From: Firmicutes bacterium UBA5201
GTDB lineage: Bacteria > Bacillota > Clostridia > Peptostreptococcales > Acidaminobacteraceae
Length of the DNA: 64,000 nt
NCBI GenBank assembly: GCA_002412775.1
Contig: DHVT01000008.1
Location: 60,878-124,877, forward strand
Direction of reading: 5' to 3'
Part shown: positions 17,127 to 26,356 of the stretch, piece by piece
How positions within the stretch are numbered: the stretch's first letter is position 1
How the letters are laid out: each line of letters begins with the position of its first letter
The notes under the pieces: model-generated
The model's database searches: none
The model's input: only the letters and a program-made list of their open reading frames with translations
Told to the model about the DNA's origin: nothing
Position numbers and translations under genes: made by a program

Positions 17127-18416
17127 ATGAATTATGCTAAAGCATTGGAATTTATACACAGCACGTACAAATTCGGAAGCAAACTTGGTCTTGAGAACAT
17201 CAAGACCCTCCTAGCGGCTCTTGGGAATCCTCAGAATGAGCTGAGATTCGTTCATGTCGCAGGAACCAACGGCAAAGGGTCCACCTCATCGATGATCAGC
17301 CACATTCTCATGGAATCGGGATATAAGACCGGTCTTTACACATCACCGTTCATCGAGCAGTTCAATGAGCGGATGAGGATTGACAATGTTTATATTTCCG
17401 ATGAGGAAATTGGTGAACTCACTGAAACGGTCAAAGAAAAAATTGAATGGATGCTAAGCAAAGGATACAACCATCCTACTGAATTTGAAGTCGTCACAGC
17501 ACTCGGGATGCTTTATTTCGCAAAGCACAAATGTGACGTCGTGGTCCTTGAAGTGGGACTCGGAGGAAGACTGGATGCGACCAATGCCATCGAGAAACCT
17601 ATGGTTTCTGTCATAACACCCATAGATATGGATCATATGGAGTATTTGGGAGATACCATTGAAAAAATCGCATTTGAAAAAGCGGGCATCATCAAAAAAG
17701 ATGGCATCACCATTGTTCATCCCCAAGTGAGAGGTGCGGAAACTGTCATCAGCGACGTTTGCTCCAATCAAAACAACAAATTGATCCATGTGGATTTTGA
17801 AACGCTGCATGTGATTGAAACCAACCTGAACCATTTGGTTTTTGAGTATAAAGGAAACCGGTACGAACTTGGACTGATTGCACCTTATCAAGCCCAAAAT
17901 GCGGCTGTGGCCATAGAAACCATAAACGCTTTGAAATCCTATCATGGATTCGTGGTGTCCCCTGAAAGCCTTGCTGAGGGGCTTAGAAAGACAACGTGGT
18001 TGGCCCGGATGGAAGTCATATCCAGAAATCCATTGGTCATCATCGATGGAGCACATAATGTCCATGGCATAAAAGGTCTTGCAGTGAGCCTTTCCCCATT
18101 GAAGGCAAATTACCATGTCATTGGCATTATGGGTGTTCTGGCGGATAAGGATGTGGAAGCGATGTTGGCTGAGATTTCTCCATATTTGAATGAAGTCATC
18201 ACAACCGCTCCCGACAACCCGAGAGCACTCCGTGCAAATGATCTTGCACAACGTATTATGTCTATTCCTGTAATCGGAGCTTTCGAAAACATTGAAGAAG
18301 CTGTCGATTTCGGACTTCAGACCATGGAAAAAGTGGAAAATGATACTTTGTTGGTGGTTTTCGGTTCATTATACATGGTCGGAGCCGCCAGAAAAAGAAT
18401 CTTGAATCTGCTGTAA
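17127..18416 (+). CDS. folC: Folylpolyglutamate synthase / dihydrofolate synthase
   Basis: 429 residues, Mur-ligase superfamily. ATP-binding loop AGTNGKGSTSSM near residue 45, GLYTSPF substrate loop, VLEVGLGGRLDATN and the DGAHNVHG motif near residue 310 are all FolC signatures. It adds glutamates to folates (and often makes dihydrofolate from dihydropteroate). Co-transcribed with valS, an arrangement common in Firmicutes, and thus probably under the same T-box. Ribosome site GGTGAGG precedes ATG. Confidence 0.95.
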   Translation: MNYAKALEFIHSTYKFGSKLGLENIKTLLAALGNPQNELRFVHVAGTNGKGSTSSMISHILMESGYKTGLYTSPFIEQFNERMRIDNVYISDEEIGELTETVKEKIEWMLSKGYNHPTEFEVVTALGMLYFAKHKCDVVVLEVGLGGRLDATNAIEKPMVSVITPIDMDHMEYLGDTIEKIAFEKAGIIKKDGITIVHPQVRGAETVISDVCSNQNNKLIHVDFETLHVIETNLNHLVFEYKGNRYELGLIAPYQAQNAAVAIETINALKSYHGFVVSPESLAEGLRKTTWLARMEVISRNPLVIIDGAHNVHGIKGLAVSLSPLKANYHVIGIMGVLADKDVEAMLAEISPYLNEVITTAPDNPRALRANDLAQRIMSIPVIGAFENIEEAVDFGLQTMEKVENDTLLVVFGSLYMVGAARKRILNLL

Positions 18417-18422
18417 AAAAAG

Positions 18423-18471
18423 AGGTCCCATTGATCAAGAAAGCTATTCGCTTGATCAATGGGACCTTTTG
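18423..18471 (+). terminator. Strong bidirectional terminator after folC
   Basis: A 17-bp perfect stem, 18423-18439 with 18451-18467, flanked by A7 upstream and T4 downstream; serves folC and the convergent peptidase gene. Confidence 0.9.
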
Positions 18472-18472
18472 T

Positions 18473-19729
18473 CTATTGGTTTGCAGTGTAGGCTCTAATC
18501 GCCAAACTGGATTGATTTCTGAATTTAAATATCGGCAAGAAATCACCTGGCAGTGTTCCAAAGCCTAGATAACCTTCATTTTCTGAAGCGCTGACCTCAT
18601 AGTCCATTCCGGGGTATGGTGCTTCAATAGGGAAAACGAACGGCCCGGAACCGCTCACTTTGGCGCCTATATAAAAAGGAGCGCCTTCAATCAGTTGAAA
18701 TGGTATATCCAAATCAAACCGATGATAACCCGGCAATCTATATAAGGTTTGGCCCAGTGGAGATTTCAGTTCCACGGTTAAGGGGTCGAACTCTATGGAG
18801 TCCGCATAAAAAGTGACTCTAGTGTTTGGTTCCGATGTATAGATTCCAATGCCAGTCAAATATTCTGTCTGATCATTTCCGATAACACCGGCAGTGAAAT
18901 TGTTTATGCCATAAATTTCCTCGACCTCTGGAAACCCTTCAAAATGTGTGACACCAGTCTCATCGTAATAGTATACATTGGAATCCGGTGATACGTTTTC
19001 CACAGAATCGATTGCATAATTGGTATCGAGGACATGAACATCCTCATAGGAGATATAGAATAGGCCGTGTCGGCCCCAGTCGCTACCAAAACTGTTTTGG
19101 GCTATGAAGGCTCCATTTTTTTTGGGTTTGCTTCTAAAATTATTACGATCATAGTAATCATCCCAACCGATCAGGAGTACATCATGAGTGATTGGATTTG
19201 ATTTTGAAGGATTGAAGTATGAGGCTGTATCCTCATTGAAAAAACCGGTTCTGGAAATATCATAAAATATGGAAGTTACGACAGCACCATGCTGTTTGAT
19301 CAATTGCTTGGTCATATTCATATCGTTGTTCGCATAAACATAGGATTTTACAAAATAATCTTGATTGCCATTCTCACTCAAAGGGCCGAGCCGATTGAGA
19401 AAATACCCCATTGCGATATTGAATCGCCCACCTGAAAGCGCATCTGTCGGGACCGGCGAATTATCAATCATATGCTTTTCCGAAAAATTCTCGAGGATGT
19501 CATAATTTTTAAGTAGGTGGATCTCCAGAAGTGAGTTGGCGGCAAAAGCCCAGCAAGTATTGGCTGTGCCTTGATTTCTTATGAACAAATCGCGATCGAG
19601 CGTTTCATATGTGCTGTGATAGGTGGGAAGTGATGAATATTTGAGAGGGGTGTCGATCGGGATGACATCAATATTGAAATAGCTGAGTGCCAAAGTTAAA
19701 AAAACGGACATTGCAATCTTTGTACGCAT
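18473..19729 (-). CDS. Secreted papain-family (C1) cysteine peptidase with C-terminal lectin-like domain
   Basis: 418 residues with an N-terminal signal-like segment (MRTKIAMSVFLTLALSYF). Catalytic residues are visible: Q53 and C59 in NQGTANTCWAFA, H182 in ITHDVLLIGWDD and N212 in AQNSFGSDWG. The region from about 240 on (VTHFEGFP..., YLTGIGIYTSEPNTRVTF) matches the beta-rich domain that accompanies C1 peptidases in clostridia and methanogens. No LPXTG or SLH anchor is seen. It would cleave proteins outside the cell. The gene sits 8 bases downstream of a DUF4364 gene on the same strand and may share its promoter. Confidence 0.85.
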   Translation of the reverse strand: MRTKIAMSVFLTLALSYFNIDVIPIDTPLKYSSLPTYHSTYETLDRDLFIRNQGTANTCWAFAANSLLEIHLLKNYDILENFSEKHMIDNSPVPTDALSGGRFNIAMGYFLNRLGPLSENGNQDYFVKSYVYANNDMNMTKQLIKQHGAVVTSIFYDISRTGFFNEDTASYFNPSKSNPITHDVLLIGWDDYYDRNNFRSKPKKNGAFIAQNSFGSDWGRHGLFYISYEDVHVLDTNYAIDSVENVSPDSNVYYYDETGVTHFEGFPEVEEIYGINNFTAGVIGNDQTEYLTGIGIYTSEPNTRVTFYADSIEFDPLTVELKSPLGQTLYRLPGYHRFDLDIPFQLIEGAPFYIGAKVSGSGPFVFPIEAPYPGMDYEVSASENEGYLGFGTLPGDFLPIFKFRNQSSLAIRAYTANQ

Positions 19730-19737
19730 AGACGCTC

Positions 19738-20274
19738 CTACAAATCTGAATCATCGACCAACTTGTTTAAAATATCACCATAAAGATATTGGGCTTTTTT
19801 CTCCCAGTTCTCGCAAATTTGTTTGGCATGTTTGTTGGAAACGACATTGACTTTGATATCCATCAAAGTATAGATGCCTTCCTTGACAGAGAGATGGACC
19901 ATATAATCGTTGTCATCCTCTTTGGAATAATCCGCAGAAATGTTTGTCTTGATCACAAACGATTTTTTCTTCGAATCCACACTGTCATTGATGGTCCTGC
20001 GCAGCGATTGTGAAACCCGATCGGAGAATAGCTCCAGAGTGTTTTTGCCGCTTTCGGTGATGATATAATAATTCTCTCCTTCGCTGCTGGAGTATTCAAG
20101 CATGGAAGTGGCAACCAAATCCGTGAGAAATTGTTGCAAATCGAAAAAGTTCATAATATCATGCTCAAGCACAAAATCTGTCAATTGTTGGTTCGTAAGC
20201 GGCACTGAAAATTGATTGATTATGTACAATAATTTGATTTTGGATTTCAATTGTTGATCTGGACTTATTTTCAC
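19738..20274 (-). CDS. DUF4364 family protein, winged-helix-like
   Basis: 178 residues starting at GTG 20274, with a GGGGGG ribosome site eight bases before; the longer frame up to 20331 has no such site. The sequence (KLLYIINQFSVPLTNQQLTDFVL, then a ALVATSMLEY-like region and YYIITESGKNTLELF) is the compact helix-turn-helix pattern of DUF4364, a Firmicutes family with predicted DNA-binding N-terminus. The C-terminal half is a beta-rich domain of unknown role. Could be a local regulator; target unknown. Confidence 0.7.
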   Translation of the reverse strand: MKISPDQQLKSKIKLLYIINQFSVPLTNQQLTDFVLEHDIMNFFDLQQFLTDLVATSMLEYSSSEGENYYIITESGKNTLELFSDRVSQSLRRTINDSVDSKKKSFVIKTNISADYSKEDDNDYMVHLSVKEGIYTLMDIKVNVVSNKHAKQICENWEKKAQYLYGDILNKLVDDSDL

Positions 20275-20321
20275 AAATAAATCCCCCCTTGCGCATTGGA
20301 TTGAACAGATGTTCAAGCAAT

Positions 20322-20350
20322 AGTATAGCATAAAATCACATTAAACTCAA
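20322..20350 (-). promoter_or_regulatory. Promoter for the DUF4364-peptidase unit
   Basis: On the minus strand TTGAGT (20345-20350), 17-base spacer, TATACT (20322-20327). Divergent from the next promoter, with only 14 bases between the -35 boxes. Confidence 0.7.
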
Positions 20351-20364
20351 AACGAAATCTTATC

Positions 20365-20393
20365 TTGGACTGGAGTGCATTAAGAGCTATAAT
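20365..20393 (+). promoter_or_regulatory. Promoter for the lipoprotein deacetylase gene
   Basis: TTGGAC (20365-20370), 17-base spacer, TATAAT (20388-20393), divergent from the DUF4364 promoter. Confidence 0.75.
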
Positions 20394-20425
20394 ATAAGTA
20401 TCAAATGACAATTTAGGGGGGCATA

Positions 20426-21550
20426 ATGAAAAAAACGCTTTTAAGAGGATGGCTGTTAGGGTTGATTGTGATCGCTCTTGCAGGTTGTGGCAATGGAGGG
20501 GTGGTCACAGCAGATCTTAACGATGTCACTGAACCTGTGGACAATGTACCTGTCAGTGAAGTGCCAGTTGAAGAAGCACCGGTTGTTGAATCCACTGTGA
20601 CTGAGGAACCGGAAGACGTTGAAGTTGTGTCAGATTTGGATTATGAACAGATAAGACCTGATGAATCCGGTGAGATCATGATCGTCATGTATCACAACCT
20701 TAGTGAAAAAAACACGACTTACTCAAGGACAATCGATTCTTTCAAGAGCGACTTGCAAAGATTATATGATATGGGATTCAGCGCAGTCAGCATGAGGGAT
20801 TACAGCGATGGGAAATTCGATGTCGAAGCAGGAAGAACGCCTGTGGTATTGACATTCGATGATGGGCATCGGTCGAATTTCAATTATCTGGAGACCGATG
20901 ATGGTCTTATGATCGATCCGGACTGTGTCGTGGGGATATTGGATGCCTTTTACGAGGAAAACACCTCATTCGGTAAGGCTGCGGTCTTTTATCTCAATGC
21001 CGGAAACCCGTTCGGGCAACCCAAATATATCGAGCAAAAGTTGTTGTATTTGCATGAACAAGGCTATGAAATAGGCAATCATGCGTACAATCATGAGAAT
21101 TTATCCGAATTGGATGCTGATGGCATACAAAAGGCACTCGGAAAAAACGTACAACATTTCAATAAGTTGAATCAAGATCTTGTGATGGAATCCTTGGCGT
21201 TGCCTTATGGAAAAGGTCCACAAAATGAAGCTTTGAAGATATATGCGCTCAATGGCCGTTATGATGGTTTCGAATACAATAACCGAACTGTGCTGCGAGT
21301 CGGTTGGAAACCCTATGTGCCTGTTTATCATATGGATTTCAATGAAGGTGGAGTACACCGCGTTCAAAGTGGTGATGCGGACATGCAATTGACTTGGTGG
21401 CTCGATGAATATGAGAAGAATCCACACAGAAGGTTCATCAGTGATGGACTCGAAAACAGGATCTCCATACCATCAGAGCACTTGGATCGAATCAACTTGG
21501 ATGCGATATCGGATAAGGAGTTGTTTGAATATACTTTGGAGGACCTATAG
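20426..21550 (+). CDS. Lipoprotein polysaccharide deacetylase (NodB-fold)
   Basis: 374 residues. A lipobox LAGC (18-21) follows a hydrophobic leader, so the mature protein should be lipid-anchored at C21. Residues 25-75 are an acidic, valine/proline/glutamate-rich linker. The NodB domain carries TFDDG at 143-147 and the metal-binding HxxxH (H219, H223, in GNHAYNHENLSELD), then LPYGKGP. Such enzymes remove N- or O-acetyl groups from peptidoglycan or other wall polysaccharides. GGGGGG ribosome site precedes ATG. Substrate cannot be told from sequence. Confidence 0.88.
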   Translation: MKKTLLRGWLLGLIVIALAGCGNGGVVTADLNDVTEPVDNVPVSEVPVEEAPVVESTVTEEPEDVEVVSDLDYEQIRPDESGEIMIVMYHNLSEKNTTYSRTIDSFKSDLQRLYDMGFSAVSMRDYSDGKFDVEAGRTPVVLTFDDGHRSNFNYLETDDGLMIDPDCVVGILDAFYEENTSFGKAAVFYLNAGNPFGQPKYIEQKLLYLHEQGYEIGNHAYNHENLSELDADGIQKALGKNVQHFNKLNQDLVMESLALPYGKGPQNEALKIYALNGRYDGFEYNNRTVLRVGWKPYVPVYHMDFNEGGVHRVQSGDADMQLTWWLDEYEKNPHRRFISDGLENRISIPSEHLDRINLDAISDKELFEYTLEDL

Positions 21551-21568
21551 AAAAGACAGGAGATCTTT

Positions 21569-21700
21569 ATGGGAGAATTGAAACTCGAATGGATTGGAAT
21601 CGCATTTTTTTTCTTGGTGCTTGTATCCATACAATTCGCACTGAATAAAATCATCATGCTGTTGAAAGAAATAAAATTCATATTGCAAAACAAGAAATGA
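21569..21700 (+). CDS. Short single-span membrane peptide, 43 residues
   Basis: A small frame with a good ribosome site (AGGAG at 21558-21562) and ATG at 21569, 18 bases after the deacetylase stop. It has one hydrophobic helix (WIGIAFFFLVLVSIQFAL) followed by a lysine-rich tail (KEIKFILQNKK). Probably translated with the deacetylase gene; no family recognised. Could be a small protein partner or simply a leader-like peptide. Confidence 0.55.
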   Translation: MGELKLEWIGIAFFFLVLVSIQFALNKIIMLLKEIKFILQNKK

Positions 21701-21723
21701 TTTGTAAATGTTTAACAAAAAAA

Positions 21724-21751
21724 TTGAAATACTCCATAGGTTGGATATAAT
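21724..21751 (+). promoter_or_regulatory. Promoter for the DUF2798 gene
   Basis: TTGAAA (21724-21729), 16-base spacer, TATAAT (21746-21751). Confidence 0.65.
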
Positions 21752-21787
21752 GTTTCTAGCAACTAAAATATTCAGTGGGGTACAGCA

Positions 21788-22024
21788 ATGCGTTTAAACA
21801 AACTGACACAATTCATACTATTCAATGCTTTGGCATCTCTAGGCATTTCGATGTCGATTTCATTTTTCATGACTTGGATCAATCAAGGCATGGACAGATA
21901 TTTCCTTTCTGCCTGGGGCCAATCCTTTATCATGGGATATATCATAGCGGTGCCATCATCCATGCTTTTTGTGCCGTTGGTTGAAAAGGTTATGGGGCTC
22001 ATGACAGCAAAAGAACAAATTTAA
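21788..22024 (+). CDS. DUF2798 family small membrane protein
   Basis: 78 residues with two hydrophobic helices (FILFNALASLGISMSISFFMTW and QSFIMGYIIAVPSSMLFVPLV), the two-helix layout of DUF2798 proteins, which often occur singly or doubled in bacterial membranes. GGGG ribosome site nine bases before ATG. No function is known for the family. Confidence 0.65.
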   Translation: MRLNKLTQFILFNALASLGISMSISFFMTWINQGMDRYFLSAWGQSFIMGYIIAVPSSMLFVPLVEKVMGLMTAKEQI

Positions 22025-22027
22025 TAA

Positions 22028-22068
22028 GAGCACCTCAATGGTTTTATGCCATCGAGATGCTCTTTCCT
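22028..22068 (+). terminator. Terminator after the DUF2798 gene
   Basis: GAGCACCTCAATGG (22028-22041) pairs with CCATCGAGATGCTC (22049-22062), with minor mismatches, then TTTCCTTT. Confidence 0.7.
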
Positions 22069-23244
22069 TTATAGGATCATCACTGCCAACAAATAGAGGT
22101 AATGAGCTGAAACACCAGCCATGATGCCCCCAATCGTATGGGAGAAAATTGCTTTTGAAGAAAGTTTTCTTACGCCTAGCGCATCCATCATACCGACATG
22201 AGTGCTGAGGTAACCGCTCCAACACATACCCATGGCAGTGAACACTGCTATGTCACTAGGACCGACGAGTCCTCTGTTGATGAAATCCTTGACAAGTCCC
22301 ATTGCGGCACCTACGGAACCGAGTGCTGTAATAGGGAATGCTATCGCCTCAGCACTTTCAAAACCGAAAAGTGGTTTTAAGATCGGGCTGAGCAATTCTC
22401 CTATTTTGGGGAATAATGCCACGCCTTCCTTCTTTGCTCCCGTATAGATGGCCACGCCATCTATGGTTTCAGATGGTCCGAAAGTGAAAATCATGACGAG
22501 AGTACAAATGATGACAACGCCGGGAATAATGGCGAGACCGAGCTCAACTCCTGATTTGCCCCCTTCAAGGGTAGCATCGAGAACACGTTCGAACACATTG
22601 CCGACTCTGACTTCTCTCAGTTTGTTGAGGGTGTCGTTGGCGGGAATGATTTCCATTTCAACCTTACCCACATTATAATATTTTTTGGAATAGACCATCA
22701 TGATTCTGACACTGACAATACTTCCGATAATTGCACCAATGTTACCGACAAGGACGGGAAGGATGTACTCCACACCGTCGCCCAGTCCAATCATGAAAGT
22801 CGTCAGAATAAGACCCATTCCGAAAGCGGTTCCCAGATTACACAGCGTCGGGAGTTGATAGTCCTGAAAGTACTTCTTGAAACCTTTGTCATGAGCAAGC
22901 GCTATGATGGCGGGATTGTCTGACAAATAAGTGGTGAGCATTCCAAGGGAAGCCGCGCCTGGCAATCCATAAAGAGGTTTCATTACTGGAGAAATGATTT
23001 TGTTGATCAAAGCTACAACACCAAATTCCGACAAAAGCGCAGCAAATGCACCTGCCAATACAGCTACGGCCATAATAAAAAACACAACATCAATCAATAG
23101 GTAATGCGCTGTGTTCATTATGGTGTTGAACATCTTGTCGACACCCATTTCGTGCGCAAGATATCCGAAGACAACCCCAGAAACAATTAAAAAAACAAAT
23201 GTCTCAATCGAAATTGCTTTTTTTTGTTTTGTGACATGTTCCAT
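22069..23244 (-). CDS. Polytopic membrane protein of the CD0519/CD1768 type with nucleoside-recognition (gate) features
   Basis: 391 residues from ATG 23244, preceded by AGGGGGG on the minus strand; an ATG 21 bases upstream is in frame but before that site. About ten hydrophobic helices. The segments LNMLTTYLSDNPAIIALA-like (MLTTYLSDNPAIIAL) and AIAFPITALGSVGAAMGL recall the two gate domains of nucleoside-transporter-like proteins, and the C-terminal MCWSGYLSTHVGMMDALG region is distinctive. Family name is from recollection of clostridial annotation; transported molecule unknown. Monocistronic, transcribed toward the DUF2798 gene. Confidence 0.6.
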   Translation of the reverse strand: MEHVTKQKKAISIETFVFLIVSGVVFGYLAHEMGVDKMFNTIMNTAHYLLIDVVFFIMAVAVLAGAFAALLSEFGVVALINKIISPVMKPLYGLPGAASLGMLTTYLSDNPAIIALAHDKGFKKYFQDYQLPTLCNLGTAFGMGLILTTFMIGLGDGVEYILPVLVGNIGAIIGSIVSVRIMMVYSKKYYNVGKVEMEIIPANDTLNKLREVRVGNVFERVLDATLEGGKSGVELGLAIIPGVVIICTLVMIFTFGPSETIDGVAIYTGAKKEGVALFPKIGELLSPILKPLFGFESAEAIAFPITALGSVGAAMGLVKDFINRGLVGPSDIAVFTAMGMCWSGYLSTHVGMMDALGVRKLSSKAIFSHTIGGIMAGVSAHYLYLLAVMIL

Positions 23245-23362
23245 CTTTTTTCCCCCTATATTCAACTATTCTCATTATACTAATGATATCAGTGAATTAT
23301 CAATTAAAATAAGGGGGGCAACAATTAATTTCTCGTAATATCTCCAATAGGTATTTAGTGTC

Positions 23363-23391
23363 TTGAAAAAGTGTCTCAATTGATATAGAAT
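23363..23391 (+). promoter_or_regulatory. Promoter for hpt
   Basis: TTGAAA (23363-23368), 17-base spacer, TAGAAT (23386-23391). Confidence 0.7.
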
Positions 23392-23429
23392 AGAGAATAA
23401 AAAATGAGATAGACAATTGGAGGTAAGTG

Positions 23430-23960
23430 ATGAGTATTGAGAATAAGCGCAGAGAAGTCTTATTATCAAGAGAAGCGATAGAGGAACGCGTGGTTTCACT
23501 CGGAAAAACGATTACGGAAGCCTATAAAGATAAAAATCTACTGGTGATTTCACTGCTTAAGGGCAGTTTTATATTTACAGCGGACCTGGTCAGAAAAATC
23601 GATTTGCCGGTTCGTATAGAATTCATGACGACTTCCAGCTATGGTCATGATGAGCATACAACCGGTACAGTTAAAGTGGTCCAAGATATCCATGTGGATC
23701 TTACTGAATTCGATGTGCTCATAGTGGATGACATTACAGATTCAGCACTGACAATGACTGGTGTGATTGAGATTTTGTCAAAGAGAAATCCAAAGAGCAT
23801 CAAGGCATGCGTGCTTCTTGACAAACCTTCCAGAAGAAAGGTTGCTTATGAACCTGATTTTGTCGGATTTGAGATTCCTGACAAGTTCATCGTAGGGTAT
23901 GGTTTGAACTACGGGGATTACTTCAGAAACATCGATCATGTATTCGCTTTCGTGGATTAG
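23430..23960 (+). CDS. hpt: Hypoxanthine phosphoribosyltransferase
   Basis: 176 residues from ATG 23430 (GGAGG at 23419-23423; an in-frame GTG three bases earlier is possible). SLLKGSFIFTADLVRKI matches the N-terminal loop of HPRTs, VLIVDDITDSALTM is the PRPP-binding motif (usually with DTG rather than DSA), and the C-terminal FVGFEIPDKFIVGYGLNYGDYFRN is the typical hood/catalytic end. Salvages hypoxanthine and guanine with PRPP in the cytoplasm. Single-gene unit with its own promoter and terminator, unlike the tilS-hpt-ftsH arrangement of many Firmicutes. Confidence 0.93.
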   Translation: MSIENKRREVLLSREAIEERVVSLGKTITEAYKDKNLLVISLLKGSFIFTADLVRKIDLPVRIEFMTTSSYGHDEHTTGTVKVVQDIHVDLTEFDVLIVDDITDSALTMTGVIEILSKRNPKSIKACVLLDKPSRRKVAYEPDFVGFEIPDKFIVGYGLNYGDYFRNIDHVFAFVD

Positions 23961-23966
23961 TAGATA

Positions 23967-24006
23967 AACACTCTGGCTTCGACTTCGAAGTTGGAGTGTT
24001 TTTTTA
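23967..24006 (+). terminator. Terminator after hpt
   Basis: Fifteen-base stem 23967-23981/23986-24000 with a four-base loop and T7. Confidence 0.9.
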
Positions 24007-24077
24007 GTGCTCTTGAATACTGGATGGTAATATTATAAAATAGAGTGATATGTAATTCATAGGAAAGGATGTCAGAG

Positions 24078-25244
24078 ATGAACAGACTGCTTAAAACAAT
24101 GGAAGAGGATATTTGCAACACGAGAAGAGCACTTCACCAAATTCCCGAACCCGGACTTGAGGAGTATAAGACATCAAAGTGGCTGCAAGACAAATTGTCA
24201 TCGCTGGGAGTCTCCTATGAAATTGTGGACAACACAGGGATCATAGCTTTCATCAAAGGGAAATCGCCAAGCAAGACAATCGCTTTAAGAGCGGACATCG
24301 ATGCACTTTCCGTAGTGGAGGAAAGCAATTTTGAAGCACACTCCACACATAAAGGGTATATGCATGCCTGTGGTCACGACGGGCATATGTCCATGCTGAT
24401 CGGCCTTGCAGGTTTTTTGTCTCAGGACGTGGTTGAAGTCAACGATGACATCGTTATGATCTTCCAACCTGCAGAAGAAGGTCCGGGTGGTGCTGAAAAC
24501 ATTGTCAAATCTGGAATTTTGAAAAAATATGGCGTTGACGAGATTTATGGCATTCATATATTTCCTGGAACCGAGCAAGGAAAAATAGCCCTGTGTCCTG
24601 GACCGATGATGGCGATGACTGGTGAGTTTGACATTGATATCATAGCGAAATCCGCACATGGTGCAATGCCTCATACGGGAATAGATGGATTGGTGGTCGC
24701 AAGCGAATGTCTACTCGGTCTGCAGACCATAGTTTCGCGTAATATTGAACCAACCGATCCTGTCGTATTGACCATCGGAAAGGTTGTCGGTGGTGAAAGA
24801 CGCAATATCATTGCTGGAAATGTTCGGTTGGAAGGCACATTAAGAGCATTCAGCCAAGAAGTCTACAATAAAATGGTTCATCGAATGAAAACCTATTTGG
24901 ACGGTATCGCATCGGCATATGAAATTGAAATCGAACTGGTTGTAAGGGATATGTATCCTCCTGTGGTCAATGACGTGAAGCTGTTCGATGAATTTTGGGA
25001 AATAAATGGCGATAAATGTGAACTGATCAAACCGCAGATGATCAGTGAAGACTTCTCCTATTATCAGGAGGCGGTCCCAGGGCTGTTTTACTTCATTGGG
25101 TCATATAATGAGAAACAAGGCCATACTTATCCGCTCCATAGTTCCAAATTCAACTTTGACAATGGCGTATTAATGGATGGCATCGAAAGCTATATCGAAC
25201 TTTTGAAGGCAAAAGGAAGTATTGTGATATCTGAATCAGAATAA
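24078..25244 (+). CDS. M20 family amidohydrolase (hippurate / N-acyl-amino-acid hydrolase type)
   Basis: 388 residues from ATG 24078; ATG 24069 is also in frame but abuts the AGGAAAGG ribosome site. M20D motifs: LRADIDALSVVE near the N-terminus, HACGHDGHMSML with zinc-binding residues, QPAEEGPGG with the catalytic glutamate, HGAMPH and, near the end, SEDFSYY. Such enzymes cleave the acyl or aryl group from N-acylated amino acids. First of five closely spaced genes (24078-28603) ending with DUF445. Confidence 0.88.
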   Translation: MNRLLKTMEEDICNTRRALHQIPEPGLEEYKTSKWLQDKLSSLGVSYEIVDNTGIIAFIKGKSPSKTIALRADIDALSVVEESNFEAHSTHKGYMHACGHDGHMSMLIGLAGFLSQDVVEVNDDIVMIFQPAEEGPGGAENIVKSGILKKYGVDEIYGIHIFPGTEQGKIALCPGPMMAMTGEFDIDIIAKSAHGAMPHTGIDGLVVASECLLGLQTIVSRNIEPTDPVVLTIGKVVGGERRNIIAGNVRLEGTLRAFSQEVYNKMVHRMKTYLDGIASAYEIEIELVVRDMYPPVVNDVKLFDEFWEINGDKCELIKPQMISEDFSYYQEAVPGLFYFIGSYNEKQGHTYPLHSSKFNFDNGVLMDGIESYIELLKAKGSIVISESE

Positions 25245-25256
25245 GAAGGGGGCATC

Positions 25257-26354
25257 ATGAGAGAAGACCATTTTAAAATAAATGAAGCCAATGCAATTTT
25301 TATAATACTCGCAGTCGTATTCCTCACTTTTGGTGCCTATGTTCAGAGTATCGATGTCATTAAAGGGCTGTTGATCACAGAATACGGTATATTGCTGTTG
25401 CCGATTCTAATCTACGCACTCGTCACTAAAAAAGACATCAAAAATGTGTTTCGGTTGAATAGGTTGCCATTCAAAGTGACGATCAAGATCATAGTACTGG
25501 CTGTTTTTCTAGTGCCTACAATTGCACTTGTGAACTTGATAGCGGTTTTTATCATCGAAATGTTCAGTTCTTCCATTATGGCGCCTATACCAACGGCTCA
25601 AAATGGACTTGAGTTCATTTTTCTTTTCTTTGTGATCGCTATAACAGCTGGAATCTGCGAAGAGTTCTTTTTCAGAGGTATGATTTTGAATGCCTATGAA
25701 AACGAGATGAGTCTTAAGGCGGCGGCAATCTTCAGTGCTGTATTGTTTGGAATATTCCATTTCAATCCACAAAATCTGTTCGGACCGATTGTACTCGGTC
25801 TCGTATTCTCTTATCTCGTTCAAATCACAAATTCCATTTATGCGGCCATTATTGCACATGTGGCCAACAACGGAATTGCTGTGACTATGGGATTCTTGGT
25901 TACGCTGGGCAACAATGGGGCGAGTTCTGATTTTGTCGATGTCGCCCAAGGAGATATGCTTTTTCAATCCACAAGCATATTGCTCGGTGTGATTTTATTT
26001 TATCTGATTCTGTCCATCGCTTCGATTGTCGGAGTCAAGACGCTATTGAGGAGAATCAAAAGAGCCTATCCCCGATATGAACCAGGTGATACTTTGACTG
26101 TACAAATGAAGCAATATAAAATTGTTCAAAACACAGGCGATGAAATTCATATAGTACCTCTTGCACAAGATGTTGAAAACGATAAGGTGTTGATCACCAC
26201 TATCGAAAAAATCAAGGAAATCAAGGGAATCTCTCATTATAGGTTATGGACCGGGGAGAGCAATGTGTTCAAGTTCTCCATACTGGTCACTTTAATGATT
26301 TCTTTGACGTTCTATGGTTATATAATCTACTATGCGTATATAAAGGTGGGATAG
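25257..26354 (+). CDS. CPBP-family intramembrane glutamic endopeptidase with C-terminal extension
   Basis: 365 residues. Seven to eight hydrophobic helices; the CAAX-protease/CPBP motifs are present: EEFFFRG (E135, E136, R140), FGIFHF (H168) and HVANN (near 199-203). Two extra helices follow, plus a roughly 60-residue soluble segment (about 275-335) and a last helix, longer than a minimal CPBP domain. Members of this family process prenylated proteins or confer bacteriocin self-immunity; substrate here unknown. Ribosome site AGAAGGGGG, 12 bases after the previous stop. Confidence 0.85.
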   Translation: MREDHFKINEANAIFIILAVVFLTFGAYVQSIDVIKGLLITEYGILLLPILIYALVTKKDIKNVFRLNRLPFKVTIKIIVLAVFLVPTIALVNLIAVFIIEMFSSSIMAPIPTAQNGLEFIFLFFVIAITAGICEEFFFRGMILNAYENEMSLKAAAIFSAVLFGIFHFNPQNLFGPIVLGLVFSYLVQITNSIYAAIIAHVANNGIAVTMGFLVTLGNNGASSDFVDVAQGDMLFQSTSILLGVILFYLILSIASIVGVKTLLRRIKRAYPRYEPGDTLTVQMKQYKIVQNTGDEIHIVPLAQDVENDKVLITTIEKIKEIKGISHYRLWTGESNVFKFSILVTLMISLTFYGYIIYYAYIKVG

Positions 26355-26356
26355 AC

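Noticed and set aside
26246..26356. Longer N-terminus of the methyltransferase inside the CPBP gene
   Set aside because: No ribosome site and the added residues do not resemble the family; TTG 26357 with GGTGGG fits better.
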